DNA of 6,779 bases from Candidatus Equibacterium intestinale (GCA_018064305.1 JAGHVP010000219.1:1-6779), one strand, 5' to 3'. Positions 1 through 6,720 are shown, numbered from the stretch's first letter. Notes: generated by a model from the letters alone, not told the origin. Translations and numbers: made by a program.

Positions 1-1
1 T

Positions 2-124
2 CGCGCATTTTTCATCTTCCATATACAGATTATCGACGATTGCGTGTTCTTCAAGTACCTTGTTCCGAGAGGTGAAGCCTACGACAAGAAATACAAGGAG
101 AAGCTTCGGGAGGATGACAAATAG
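2..124 (+). CDS. C-terminal 40 residues of an unidentified protein, cut by the window edge
   Basis: An open frame runs from the left edge to a TAG stop at 122-124. No ATG occurs in frame, so the start lies outside the window. The visible tail begins with a hydrophobic, aromatic stretch (AFFIFHIQII), passes through DDCVFFKYLVPRGEAYD and ends in a highly charged Lys/Glu/Asp/Arg tail (KKYKEKLREDDK). A hydrophobic segment followed by a charged tail would suit a membrane protein ending in the cytoplasm, or simply a soluble amphipathic C-terminus; 40 residues cannot decide. I do not recognise the family. The coding call rests on sensible amino-acid composition and on frame 1 closing by position 75. 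It lies on the same strand as the Fib_succ-type gene downstream, 183 nt from that gene's likely start. Confidence 0.5.
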   Translation, partial: RAFFIFHIQIIDDCVFFKYLVPRGEAYDKKYKEKLREDDK

Positions 125-198
125 AACTGGCAAGACTTACATGTTTGCATTCCCAATAAGCAATCACGTTTCATCTGCACATTGGCGGTACCTGGATA

Positions 199-264
199 TT
201 CAATTCCTTATTGGACTATTTTGAGGGGCGAAACTTGATTTTCAATGCTTATTGGATACTTTTG
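199..264 (+). repeat. Imperfect direct repeat of about 25 bp in the spacer upstream of the Fib_succ-type gene
   Basis: Copy A at 199-223 and copy B at 241-264 share the pattern TTCAAT-(T/G)-CTTATTGGA followed by an A/T/C-rich segment ending TTTTG. They differ by a one-base indel and a few substitutions. Copy B carries the exact promoter -7 box TAnnTTTG (257-264); in copy A the corresponding segment is one base out of register and lacks the TA. GGTACC hexamers also lie near each copy (187-192 and 279-284). This looks like a local duplication that contains, or created, the promoter. Confidence 0.45.
234..264 (+). promoter_or_regulatory. Candidate Bacteroidota-type promoter for the Fib_succ-type gene
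   Basis: An exact match to the Bacteroidota -7 consensus TAnnTTTG (TACTTTTG) lies at 257-264. A CTTG, matching three of four bases of the -33 TTTG element, lies at 234-237. The 19-nt spacing between them is typical for this promoter class. Transcription would begin near 270, giving a leader of roughly 35-40 nt before the ATG at 308. An ATG at 245 lies between the two promoter elements, so it would be upstream of the transcript. No ribosome-binding site stands out, which is normal for this phylum. Confidence 0.4.
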
Positions 265-307
265 TACAAAATGTGCGTGGTACCCCAATTCATATAACCT
301 CACAAGC

Positions 308-990
308 ATGCCGGTAATTGAGGGAATCCAGCTCTGGGAGGATGGTCCTTACTGGGCTGAGTGCAACCTGGGTGCAACCAGACCTGAGGAATACGGTGAC
401 TATTTCGCCTGGGGGGAGACCACAGGCTATCAGCCGGAAGGCAGTGCGTTCACGCATGCTTTCAATTGGAATTCATATTGTGGCAGCGAAAGTTTCGTTG
501 AGTGGAGCACCGTGCCTTATGACGCCACCACTAAGGTTCTCAAGCCTGCTTATGATGCAGCAACAGCGGCAGATCATGACTGGCGCACTCTATCAAAGGA
601 TGAGTGGAAGTATCTGTTCGAGACCCGCACCATGCATCCAGCCTTTTCAAGGCAGGCGTCACCGTATGTGGCAATACGAGGTGCCTTATCCCCGCTCCTG
701 ACGGCTACACGGGAACCATTGCGGATTCATACGATGCATCGACCTGGCCTGAGGCTCAGGCTGCAGGTCTGGTATGTCTTGTCACTGTGGGCTGCCGCGT
801 TGCTTCCCCTGTCAGAGTTGACGGCTCATACAGCACCTATTGGTCGTCTACTGTTATCGACGGCGACCAGGCGTACTTCACTTACATTGGCGGCGGCGGC
901 CCTGGCAACATTATCAGCCCTGAATTCAAAGCCGGCAAGTGCACCGGCTTCAGTGTCCGCCTCGTGACAGATGTCCCTGCGTCTCTGTAA
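308..990 (+). pseudogene. Frameshifted Fibrobacter succinogenes major (Fib_succ/DUF1566-like) domain protein
   Basis: Two frames together rebuild one domain of this Bacteroidales surface-protein family. The first half, from ATG 308, reads GIQLWEDGPYWAECNLGAT, then EEYGDYFAWGETTGY and WRTLSKDEWKYLFETRT (to 631). The second half resumes in the -1 frame at about 634 as ASSLFKAGVTVCG, then GTIADSYDASTWPEAQAAG, YWSST (838-852) and FSVRLV (949-966), stopping at TAA 988-990. Restoring one base near 632 gives about 227 residues, close to the size of a complete domain. The family usually carries an N-terminal signal peptide or other surface domains. Here neither is visible, so the N-terminus may also be lost. 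The family's function is not established; members are thought to be cell-surface or extracellular. ATG 308 is preferred over ATG 245 because of the promoter match upstream. A real lesion is favoured because the break is not at a homopolymer, but a sequencing indel remains possible. Confidence 0.75.
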
Positions 991-1001
991 CAGGGATTAG
1001 T

Positions 1002-1056
1002 ATATTAACGATGCCGCCCCCATGCTGACGTCAGCGTAGGGGCGGCATCGTAATAT
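1002..1056. terminator. Long near-perfect palindrome between convergent genes, probable bidirectional terminator
   Basis: The core arms are a perfect 12-bp inverted repeat, CGATGCCGCCCC (1009-1020) with GGGGCGGCATCG (1039-1050). Outside them ATATTA (1002-1007) pairs with TAATAT (1051-1056), leaving one A bulged at 1008. Inside, a 12-bp self-complementary segment GCTGACGTCAGC (1024-1035) continues the stem past one C/A mismatch (1021/1038) and a T/G wobble (1023/1036). The result is about 24-25 pairs with a 4-6 nt loop. It sits 11 nt beyond the plus-strand stop and 11 nt before the minus-strand stop, so it fits a shared terminator for both units. Neither side carries a strong T-run; the minus-strand exit is only moderately AT-rich. 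Termination is therefore inferred, while the palindrome is seen directly. Confidence 0.7.
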
Positions 1057-1067
1057 GTGTCGCGGCA

Positions 1068-1640
1068 TCATATCTGGCCGGTGATGCAGCTGATGTGCAT
1101 CGTTACGCTCCCTTTGCCGGATCCGGCTTCCTTCTTCTCGACGTAGCCTTCAAACACCATCTTGCAGCTGGCGGGCACCTGCATGGGCTGGCTTATGGCT
1201 TTTGCCACAATCATACGCTGCCCCTGCATGAGGCCGGCTGCGGTGTAGGCATCGGTCCAGTCGGGTATGGTGCATCCGGCAACATTCAGTATGGCCTCGC
1301 GCGGCTCTACGCACAATGCAATGGGAAGGCGGTATGTGCATGATGCCAGATCGGTCATGAGCAGGGAATCGGGTGCGGCTGTTATCTCGATGGTGTCGGT
1401 CCCGGTGATTGTGAAATCCATCCTGGAGATGCGTGTGTTGTCACCCACACCGTTCCATACCGCCACAACCAGCTCCTTGTCCATCAGGCTGTCTTTCTCG
1501 ATGTCAGACTGAAATCTGACAAATTCCTGGCAGGCCGCGCCGCGGCGGACGAAACGTGCACCGAACCTGCGGTTGTAATGCTTGTTTACAAAGAGCCTGA
1601 AATTGCTTTCAAACTCGGCATGGGCACTCTTCTTGGTCAT
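1068..1640 (-). CDS. Unidentified 190-residue protein, last gene of the operon
   Basis: I do not recognise this family. The start is fixed by an ATGA overlap with the stop of the thioredoxin-fold gene, which strongly suggests translational coupling. The N-terminal 35 residues are basic and aromatic (HYNRRFGARFVRRG). The rest alternates short hydrophobic strands with polar turns (for example MDFTITGTDTIEITAAP at 74-90 and CKMVFEGYVEKK at 159-170), suggesting a mostly beta fold. There are six cysteines (37, 101, 110, 123, 159, 185), none in a CXXC pair. No signal peptide or membrane segment is seen, which is odd because its coupled neighbour looks exported. A role with that neighbour, such as a redox client or accessory protein, is pure inference from position and cysteine content. 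Coding status is well supported by the overlap, the long frame and the palindrome just after its stop. Confidence 0.75.
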   Translation of the reverse strand: MTKKSAHAEFESNFRLFVNKHYNRRFGARFVRRGAACQEFVRFQSDIEKDSLMDKELVVAVWNGVGDNTRISRMDFTITGTDTIEITAAPDSLLMTDLASCTYRLPIALCVEPREAILNVAGCTIPDWTDAYTAAGLMQGQRMIVAKAISQPMQVPASCKMVFEGYVEKKEAGSGKGSVTMHISCITGQI

Positions 1641-3148
1641 AGCTGCAATAATTCTTCTATTGTGGCAGGAGTGATGTCTTTCGCAATCACAGTGCCGGTT
1701 TTGTCCAACAGATATAACTTGGGCACGATTGAAAGGTCGTACAGATCATATATTTCCGCATCCGGCCAGCTGGCACGCAGATGCTTCCACCGGCGCAGGC
1801 CGCCCTTGAGTTCCTGCCTCCATTCTTCCTCGTCCGGCCCTACATAGACAGATATGACTTTCACCCCGTTTTTCTTCAGCACCGGGTCCATATCTTCAAG
1901 CGCCTGCTTGAAAGACCTGCAGTCTGCGCAGGAGACCAGATTGAAAAAGACAAGTGAATACTTTCTGCCGAACATGGCTGAGAGCCTGCGCTCCCTGTCG
2001 CGCCTGTTGAGCAGTGTGGCATCGGCCGCCATGCTTCCAACAGGGTTGAGGTGGTACATTGCAACAGAGTGCTCCAGCATCTGCAGCAGTTCGGGCGACC
2101 ATTTCTCCTTCTGCCCGAGGATGTACTGCTCTGCAACCATTACCGCACTGTCCTGTGCCGCAATGTCGTTCTGGGCACGCAGATAAGAAAAGATGCCATA
2201 GAAAGTGTCGCAATAGAGCTGGTCGTTGTCTGCAGTGCGTGCGGCAAAAGCGGCGCAGACATCCTGCAGGGCATCTTCCTCAAACCCCAGGTTCTCCTTC
2301 AGCCCGTCCATCAGGCTGTAAAGCGAATCGAAGAAGGAGTTCCTGCTTCCGAGCAGCTCGGAAAGGGCGGCTGCATCAAGCTTCCTTCCGCAGATGGTAT
2401 TGTTTTCATCTATAAGGAACATAGAAGGTGTGGTGAGGACAGAGTAGCCCTTGTGGAATGAGGTGGCTCCCTCGGGATCCCACAGGTTCACCACAGTCAC
2501 CTTGGGATTGTTTATGCGGTGGAAGTTCTTGAAGACGTATGAAGTCCATGCCTCCTTGTCTCCCTGGGTGTAGAATGCATAGAATGTAAGTGGCAGGTCG
2601 CCGTCGTACTGGTTCAGGAAAGAGATTATCCTGGGGGTCTGCACCGAGCAGGTAGAGCATTTGTCTTCGTAGAAATAGAGTATCTTGTATCCGCCGGTTG
2701 CGGCACAGACATCAACAGTGCCGCCTTCGAGCGCCTCCGCGCTAAGCGGCGCCATCCGCATGCCGAGCAGCGAGCTGCGGTTGAATTCTGCAAATGTGTA
2801 GAGCAGGGGATAGCTTTCAGGATCACTCCAGACAAGCTTCTTGTTCAGGAAGTAGTTGTCTGCAATGTACACGCTCACACCTTCAACACCCATGACCTTC
2901 GACCCGGCGTAGAAGTCAAATGCAAGACCTGCCAGCTGTGCCTGTGTCACGGGGTCTGAAGCAGAGTCGATCAGGACGCGGCACCGGTTTATGATCGAAT
3001 CCACCGGCATCACGCTGATGGCCTCCAGGTAGTCTGTTACAGAGCCGTAGATGCTGACGGTGTCACGCACTGCACCTTCTGTCTGCCTTGCGCTCAGCGG
3101 GCCGTGGCAGATCAGGACGGAAAACAGTATGACCACCCATCTTCTCAC
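1637..3148 (-). CDS. Exported protein with two thioredoxin folds
   Basis: The 503-residue product starts with a Sec-type signal peptide (MRRWVVILFSVLICHGPLSA, likely cut after residue 20). Cys14 lacks a proper lipobox, so a soluble periplasmic protein is favoured over a lipoprotein. A helical region (about 30-145) precedes a first thioredoxin/TlpA-like domain with CSTC at 164-167 and the conserved cis-proline in TTP (Pro241). A helical linker (about 260-390) leads to a second such domain with CADC at 407-410 and cis-proline Pro476 (IVPKLYLLD). Both domains keep the CXXC pair and cis-proline, so both could be redox active; thiol-disulfide exchange in the periplasm is the inferred role. Partner and direction are unknown. 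The start codon is GTG: no ATG is available in frame before a TAA at 3164-3166, and GTG lies 5 nt after the coaD stop. Such multi-thioredoxin proteins are common in Bacteroidota. Confidence 0.88.
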   Translation of the reverse strand: MRRWVVILFSVLICHGPLSARQTEGAVRDTVSIYGSVTDYLEAISVMPVDSIINRCRVLIDSASDPVTQAQLAGLAFDFYAGSKVMGVEGVSVYIADNYFLNKKLVWSDPESYPLLYTFAEFNRSSLLGMRMAPLSAEALEGGTVDVCAATGGYKILYFYEDKCSTCSVQTPRIISFLNQYDGDLPLTFYAFYTQGDKEAWTSYVFKNFHRINNPKVTVVNLWDPEGATSFHKGYSVLTTPSMFLIDENNTICGRKLDAAALSELLGSRNSFFDSLYSLMDGLKENLGFEEDALQDVCAAFAARTADNDQLYCDTFYGIFSYLRAQNDIAAQDSAVMVAEQYILGQKEKWSPELLQMLEHSVAMYHLNPVGSMAADATLLNRRDRERRLSAMFGRKYSLVFFNLVSCADCRSFKQALEDMDPVLKKNGVKVISVYVGPDEEEWRQELKGGLRRWKHLRASWPDAEIYDLYDLSIVPKLYLLDKTGTVIAKDITPATIEELLQL

Positions 3149-3153
3149 TGGTT

Positions 3154-3630
3154 CTATCGCATCTTAAGATATTTCTGTATATCCACATTCTTAGGTATGA
3201 ATGCGTCGGCGTTACCTCCGTTGACAAGCACATCCCTTACAACTGTAGACGAGATGAATGCATATTCGTGGCTGGAAGGGATGAAGACCGACAGTATGGA
3301 GGGCTTCATACGTTTGTTCGCCTGTGCGATTGCTTTCTCGAGCTCGAAGTCTGTGGTGGTGCGCATGCCCCTCACAATGAATTCGGCTCCCTTCTCGATG
3401 CAGAGGTCCACCGTAAGGCCTGTGAAAGTGCACACTTCAACATTTGGGATGTCCCTGACTGCGTCGCGTACAATCTGTTCTTTGATTTCGGTGGGGAAGA
3501 AACCTTTCTTCGAGGCGTTGTGGCCGATGGCTACAATCACTTTGTCAAATATTTTGAGGGCTGATTTGAGGATTTCAAGATGTCCGAGTGTAAAGGGGTC
3601 GAATGACCCGGGAAATACTGCAATTTTCAT
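3154..3630 (-). CDS. coaD: Phosphopantetheine adenylyltransferase (PPAT)
   Basis: CoaD transfers AMP from ATP to 4'-phosphopantetheine, giving dephospho-CoA, the penultimate and usually rate-controlling step of coenzyme A synthesis in the cytosol (EC 2.7.7.3). The 158 residues match the usual length (about 160). The N-terminal nucleotidyltransferase motif is GSFDPFTLGH with His17 of the TxGH signature. Lys41/Lys42 follow in the ATP-binding loop, IVRGMR (85-90) supplies the conserved arginines, and FISSTVVRD (125-133) is the C-terminal ISS/T motif. No essential residue is missing. Its ATG follows the ung stop directly (TAA immediately followed by ATG), and the next gene begins 5 nt after its TAG, so translation is probably coupled on both sides. 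No riboswitch or separate promoter is visible. Confidence 0.97.
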   Translation of the reverse strand: MKIAVFPGSFDPFTLGHLEILKSALKIFDKVIVAIGHNASKKGFFPTEIKEQIVRDAVRDIPNVEVCTFTGLTVDLCIEKGAEFIVRGMRTTTDFELEKAIAQANKRMKPSILSVFIPSSHEYAFISSTVVRDVLVNGGNADAFIPKNVDIQKYLKMR

Positions 3631-4302
3631 TTACAGAGTCCAGTCTATGGGCTGTTGCCCGTTGTTAATCAAGATATTGTTTGTTTGAGAGAAATGTCTG
3701 CATCCGAAGAATGCGCCGCGTGCCAGAGGCGACGGGTGTGCCGCCTCCAGGACATAATGCCTGGAGGTGTCTATCAGGTCACGCTTGTTTCTGGCAAAAT
3801 TGCCCCACAGGAGGAAAACCAGGCCTTCCCTGCGGTCGCTGAGCGTTTTGATGACTGCATCAGTGAAGGTCTCCCAGCCGATGCGGCTGTGTGATGCGGC
3901 CTGGTAGGCACGCACCGTGAGGATTGCGTTCAGAAGGAACACTCCCTGCTGCGCCCATCCTGTCAGCGAGCCGTCTTTGTGCGACATGTCGACCCCGAGG
4001 TCGGTGCTGATCTCCTTGTAGATGTTGACCAGCGACGGTGGGGTGGCAATGCCCGGCGGTACAGAGAACGAGAGCCCTTCTGCCTGACCGGGGTTGTGGT
4101 AGGGGTCCTGGCCCAGGATCACAACTATCACCTTGTCGAACGGTGTGAGCGCGAATGCATTGAATATTTTGCCTGCCGGAGGGTAGATTGTGACACCGTT
4201 GTCTTTCTCACGGTGTATAAACGCCGCGAGTCCGGCAAAGTATGGTTTGTCGAACTCGGGCTGCAGCACCTCTTTCCAGGAGGGTTCTATTCTTACATCC
4301 AT
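3631..4302 (-). CDS. ung: Uracil-DNA glycosylase, family 1
   Basis: Ung cuts uracil out of DNA at the N-glycosidic bond, starting base-excision repair of deaminated cytosine and misincorporated dUMP (EC 3.2.2.27). The 223 residues equal the family norm. Motif A is GQDPYH (64-69), with Asp66 as catalytic residue and Tyr68 blocking thymine; Phe79 in GLSFS stacks on the base. Asn125 in LLNAILTVR gives uracil specificity. Motif B is HPSPLA (189-194), with His189 as the second catalytic residue and the minor-groove insertion loop, followed by FFGCRHFSQTN. All expected catalytic positions are present. The gene starts 15 nt after lon and abuts coaD with no spacer, placing repair and metabolic genes in one transcript. 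Confidence 0.97.
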   Translation of the reverse strand: MDVRIEPSWKEVLQPEFDKPYFAGLAAFIHREKDNGVTIYPPAGKIFNAFALTPFDKVIVVILGQDPYHNPGQAEGLSFSVPPGIATPPSLVNIYKEISTDLGVDMSHKDGSLTGWAQQGVFLLNAILTVRAYQAASHSRIGWETFTDAVIKTLSDRREGLVFLLWGNFARNKRDLIDTSRHYVLEAAHPSPLARGAFFGCRHFSQTNNILINNGQQPIDWTL

Positions 4303-4317
4303 CGGTCTGTATTGCCT

Positions 4318-6720
4318 TTATGCGAACACAAAGTTAAGAACTTCGTCGACAGTGGCAACATATTTAAACGTAAGACCTTTGATATAGATATCCTTGATGT
4401 CTTCGATATTCCTGCGGTTCTCCTCTGAGATGACGATTGTGTCGACTCCGGCACGCTTGGCGGCAAGTATCTTCTCCTTGATACCGCCTACTGGCAGGAC
4501 TCGTCCGCGGAGGGTGGTCTCGCCGGTCATGGCGATATGGCGCTTTATGCACTGGTTCTTTATGGCCGATGCGATGGCTGTCACCATGGTGATGCCCGCC
4601 GACGGACCGTCTTTGGGAATGGCACCCTCGGGGACATGGATGTGGAAGTCACGCTCGTAGAAGAGCTTGGGGTCGATTCCTATCTTTGCGGCGTTGGCCT
4701 TCAGATACTGGAACGCGATGGTGGCTGATTCCTTCATGACCTCTCCAAGATTGCCGGTTGTGCTGAGGACACCCTTTCCTTCGCTCACGCTGCACTCGAT
4801 GAACAGTATCTCGCCGCCCATCTCTGTCCATGCCAGACCTGTCACCACGCCGGGCATCTCATTGCCTTTCTGCATGTCGTGGTGGTTTGTAGGGAGACCC
4901 AGGTACTCGCGTACGTCTTCCGGGGTGAGTGTATTCTTCAGCTCCTCTTCCATGGCAATCTTCCTGGCTGTGATGCGGCACAGCTTGGCTATCTGCTTGT
5001 CAAGCGAGCGGACACCCGATTCGCGGGTATATTCGTTGATAACCTCTTCGATGGCTTTCTTGCTGAGCTTGAGGTCCTTTGATGTGAGACCGTGCTCCTT
5101 GAGCTGCTTGGGAAGAAGATGCTTCTGTGCAATCGATACCTTTTCTTCTGCCAGATAGCCCGACACGTTTATCATCTCCATACGGTCGCGGAGCGCGGGA
5201 TGGATGTTTTCGACGTTGTTGGCAGTGGTGATGAAGAGAACCTTCGAGAGGTCGTAGTCCAGGTCGAGATAGTTGTCGTGGAATGTTGTATTCTGCTCGG
5301 GGTCGAGCACTTCGAGCAGAGCCGACGCCGGGTCGCCGTGAAAATCGTTGAACACCTTGTCCACCTCGTCCAGCACTATGACGGGATTGACAGACCCCGC
5401 TTTCTTGATGCTCTGGATGATTCGTCCCGCCATCGCGCCGATATATGTGCGGCGGTGGCCGCGGATCTCTGATTCATCATGCAGGCCGCCCAGTGAAATC
5501 CTTCCGTATTTGCGTCCGAGCGCCTTTGCAATCGATTTGCCCAGTGATGTCTTTCCCACACCCGGAGGGCCGTAGAGGCACAGGATGGGCGACTTCATGT
5601 CACCTTTCAGCTTCAGCACCGCCAGATATTCGATGATTCTTTCTTTCACTTTCTCCAGCCCGTAGTGGTCTGCATCCAGCACCTTCTGGGCATTCTTCAG
5701 GTCAAGGTTGTCTTCAGTGGCTTCAGACCAGGGGAGGTCTACCATGAACTGAAGGTATGAATATATTACGGTGTAGTCGGGTGAGTTGGGGTTGCTTCGC
5801 TCCAGCTTGTGAATCTCCTTCTCGAAGGTTTCGGCAACATAATCGGGCCAGTTCTTCCCTTCGGCCTGCTTGCGCAGCTGGTTGATGTCATCGTTGGCTG
5901 AATCCATGCCAAGCTCTTCCTGGATGGTCTTGAGCTGGTTGTTCAGATAATATTCCCTCTGCTGCTGGTCTATCTCTACCTTCACCTTCTTCTGAATGTC
6001 TTCTCTGATCTTCAGGATCTCTGTCTGCTTTTCAAGCAGCTTCAGAAGCAGTGTGGCGCGCTCCTTTATGCTGGCTGTCATAAGCAGGGGCATCTTGTCG
6101 AGCGGGTCCTCGATCTCTATGGTTGTGGCTACGAAGTTTACAAGGAAGGCATTGTCGTCGATGTCGCGGATTGCATAGCCCGCCTCGTTCGATATGTTGC
6201 CGGAGAGCTTTATGATACGCATTGCAGAGGTCTTGATGCCGTCGACAATGGCTGCCATGTCCACGTCGCCTATTGCCGAGAGGTCTTCTGCCAAATAGTC
6301 AACTTCTGCCATCAGGTAGGGGGTCACGATGTCCACGCTCCTGATATTGAAGCGGCGGACACCCTGGATGATTGCTGTGACCGGGCCGTTGGGCAGGTCT
6401 ATGATCTTGATTATACGGCCTAATGTGCCTGTTTCGAAAAGATCTGCCTGAAGCGGGTCTTCAACTTTGGGATCGCGCTGGGTGACAGCACCGACAAGCT
6501 TGTTCGACTTGTATGCTTCGTTCAGAAGCTGTATTGATTTCTCTCTCCTTACAGGGATGGGGATCACCGTGTCGGGAAACAGCACCGCGCCGCGGAGGGG
6601 CAGAACCGGCAGGACTGATGGCAGCTGCCCGTCCTGAAGCTTGGATGCCTGCTCCATGCTTACCACGGGGATGATGTTCATGTTCATCTCTTCTTCTCCA
6701 AAAAATACGGGGTCTTTCAT
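4318..6720 (-). CDS. lon: ATP-dependent protease Lon (La)
   Basis: Lon is a cytosolic homohexameric AAA+ serine protease that unfolds and degrades misfolded and short-lived regulatory proteins (EC 3.4.21.53). The 800 residues match the usual size (about 780-830). The N-terminal substrate-recognition domain spans about 35-230, starting LPVLPLRGAVLFPDTVIPI, then a charged helical segment (about 230-330). The AAA+ module has Walker A GPPGVGKT (384-391), the pore loop around RTYIGAMAGR (424-433), Walker B VIVLDEVDK (447-455), the sensor-1 region FITTANN (496-502) and sensor-2 GVRSLD (569-574). The protease domain has Ser707 in PKDGPSAG and Lys750 in GGIKEK, the Ser-Lys dyad with the same 43-residue spacing as E. 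coli Lon. ATG 6720 gives the longest frame; internal ATGs at codons 12 and 14 are possible. It heads the operon; only 59 nt of upstream sequence are available. Confidence 0.98.
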   Translation of the reverse strand: MKDPVFFGEEEMNMNIIPVVSMEQASKLQDGQLPSVLPVLPLRGAVLFPDTVIPIPVRREKSIQLLNEAYKSNKLVGAVTQRDPKVEDPLQADLFETGTLGRIIKIIDLPNGPVTAIIQGVRRFNIRSVDIVTPYLMAEVDYLAEDLSAIGDVDMAAIVDGIKTSAMRIIKLSGNISNEAGYAIRDIDDNAFLVNFVATTIEIEDPLDKMPLLMTASIKERATLLLKLLEKQTEILKIREDIQKKVKVEIDQQQREYYLNNQLKTIQEELGMDSANDDINQLRKQAEGKNWPDYVAETFEKEIHKLERSNPNSPDYTVIYSYLQFMVDLPWSEATEDNLDLKNAQKVLDADHYGLEKVKERIIEYLAVLKLKGDMKSPILCLYGPPGVGKTSLGKSIAKALGRKYGRISLGGLHDESEIRGHRRTYIGAMAGRIIQSIKKAGSVNPVIVLDEVDKVFNDFHGDPASALLEVLDPEQNTTFHDNYLDLDYDLSKVLFITTANNVENIHPALRDRMEMINVSGYLAEEKVSIAQKHLLPKQLKEHGLTSKDLKLSKKAIEEVINEYTRESGVRSLDKQIAKLCRITARKIAMEEELKNTLTPEDVREYLGLPTNHHDMQKGNEMPGVVTGLAWTEMGGEILFIECSVSEGKGVLSTTGNLGEVMKESATIAFQYLKANAAKIGIDPKLFYERDFHIHVPEGAIPKDGPSAGITMVTAIASAIKNQCIKRHIAMTGETTLRGRVLPVGGIKEKILAAKRAGVDTIVISEENRRNIEDIKDIYIKGLTFKYVATVDEVLNFVFA

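Larger units (their letters stand above)
1068..6720 (-). other. Five-gene operon lon-ung-coaD-thioredoxin-fold protein-unknown
   Basis: All five genes lie on the minus strand with intergenic distances of 15, 0, 5 and -4 nt. No internal promoter match or hairpin was seen between them, and the unit ends at the palindrome at 1002-1056. A single transcript with coupled translation is inferred from this spacing. Confidence 0.8.

Noticed and set aside
245..307. ATG at 245 as the start of the Fib_succ-type gene
   Set aside because: It lies between the candidate -33 and -7 elements, and the extra 21 residues form neither a signal peptide nor any recognisable domain; ATG 308 directly precedes the conserved segment.
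626..640. Programmed -1 ribosomal frameshift joining the two halves of the Fib_succ-type gene
   Set aside because: A -1 slip would restore the domain, but there is no X-XXY-YYZ slippery heptamer and no evident downstream stimulatory structure; a one-base deletion is simpler.
635..967. Continuation of the first frame past the break (Leu/Ala/Thr/Ser-rich tail)
   Set aside because: It has low-complexity out-of-frame composition, while the other frame carries the family motifs YWSST and FSVRLV.
3101..3112. Lipoprotein signal at Cys14 of the thioredoxin-fold protein
   Set aside because: The residue before the cysteine is Ile and the cysteine is followed by His-Gly-Pro, which does not fit a lipobox; a signal peptidase I site after PLSA is better.
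3104..3688. 194-codon open frame on the plus strand over coaD
   Set aside because: It is fully antisense to a gene with all catalytic motifs and shows no recognisable domain; it is a shadow of coaD codon use.
4667..5472. Long plus-strand open frames antisense to lon
   Set aside because: They mirror lon codon bias, have no domains or promoters, and overlap a certain gene completely.
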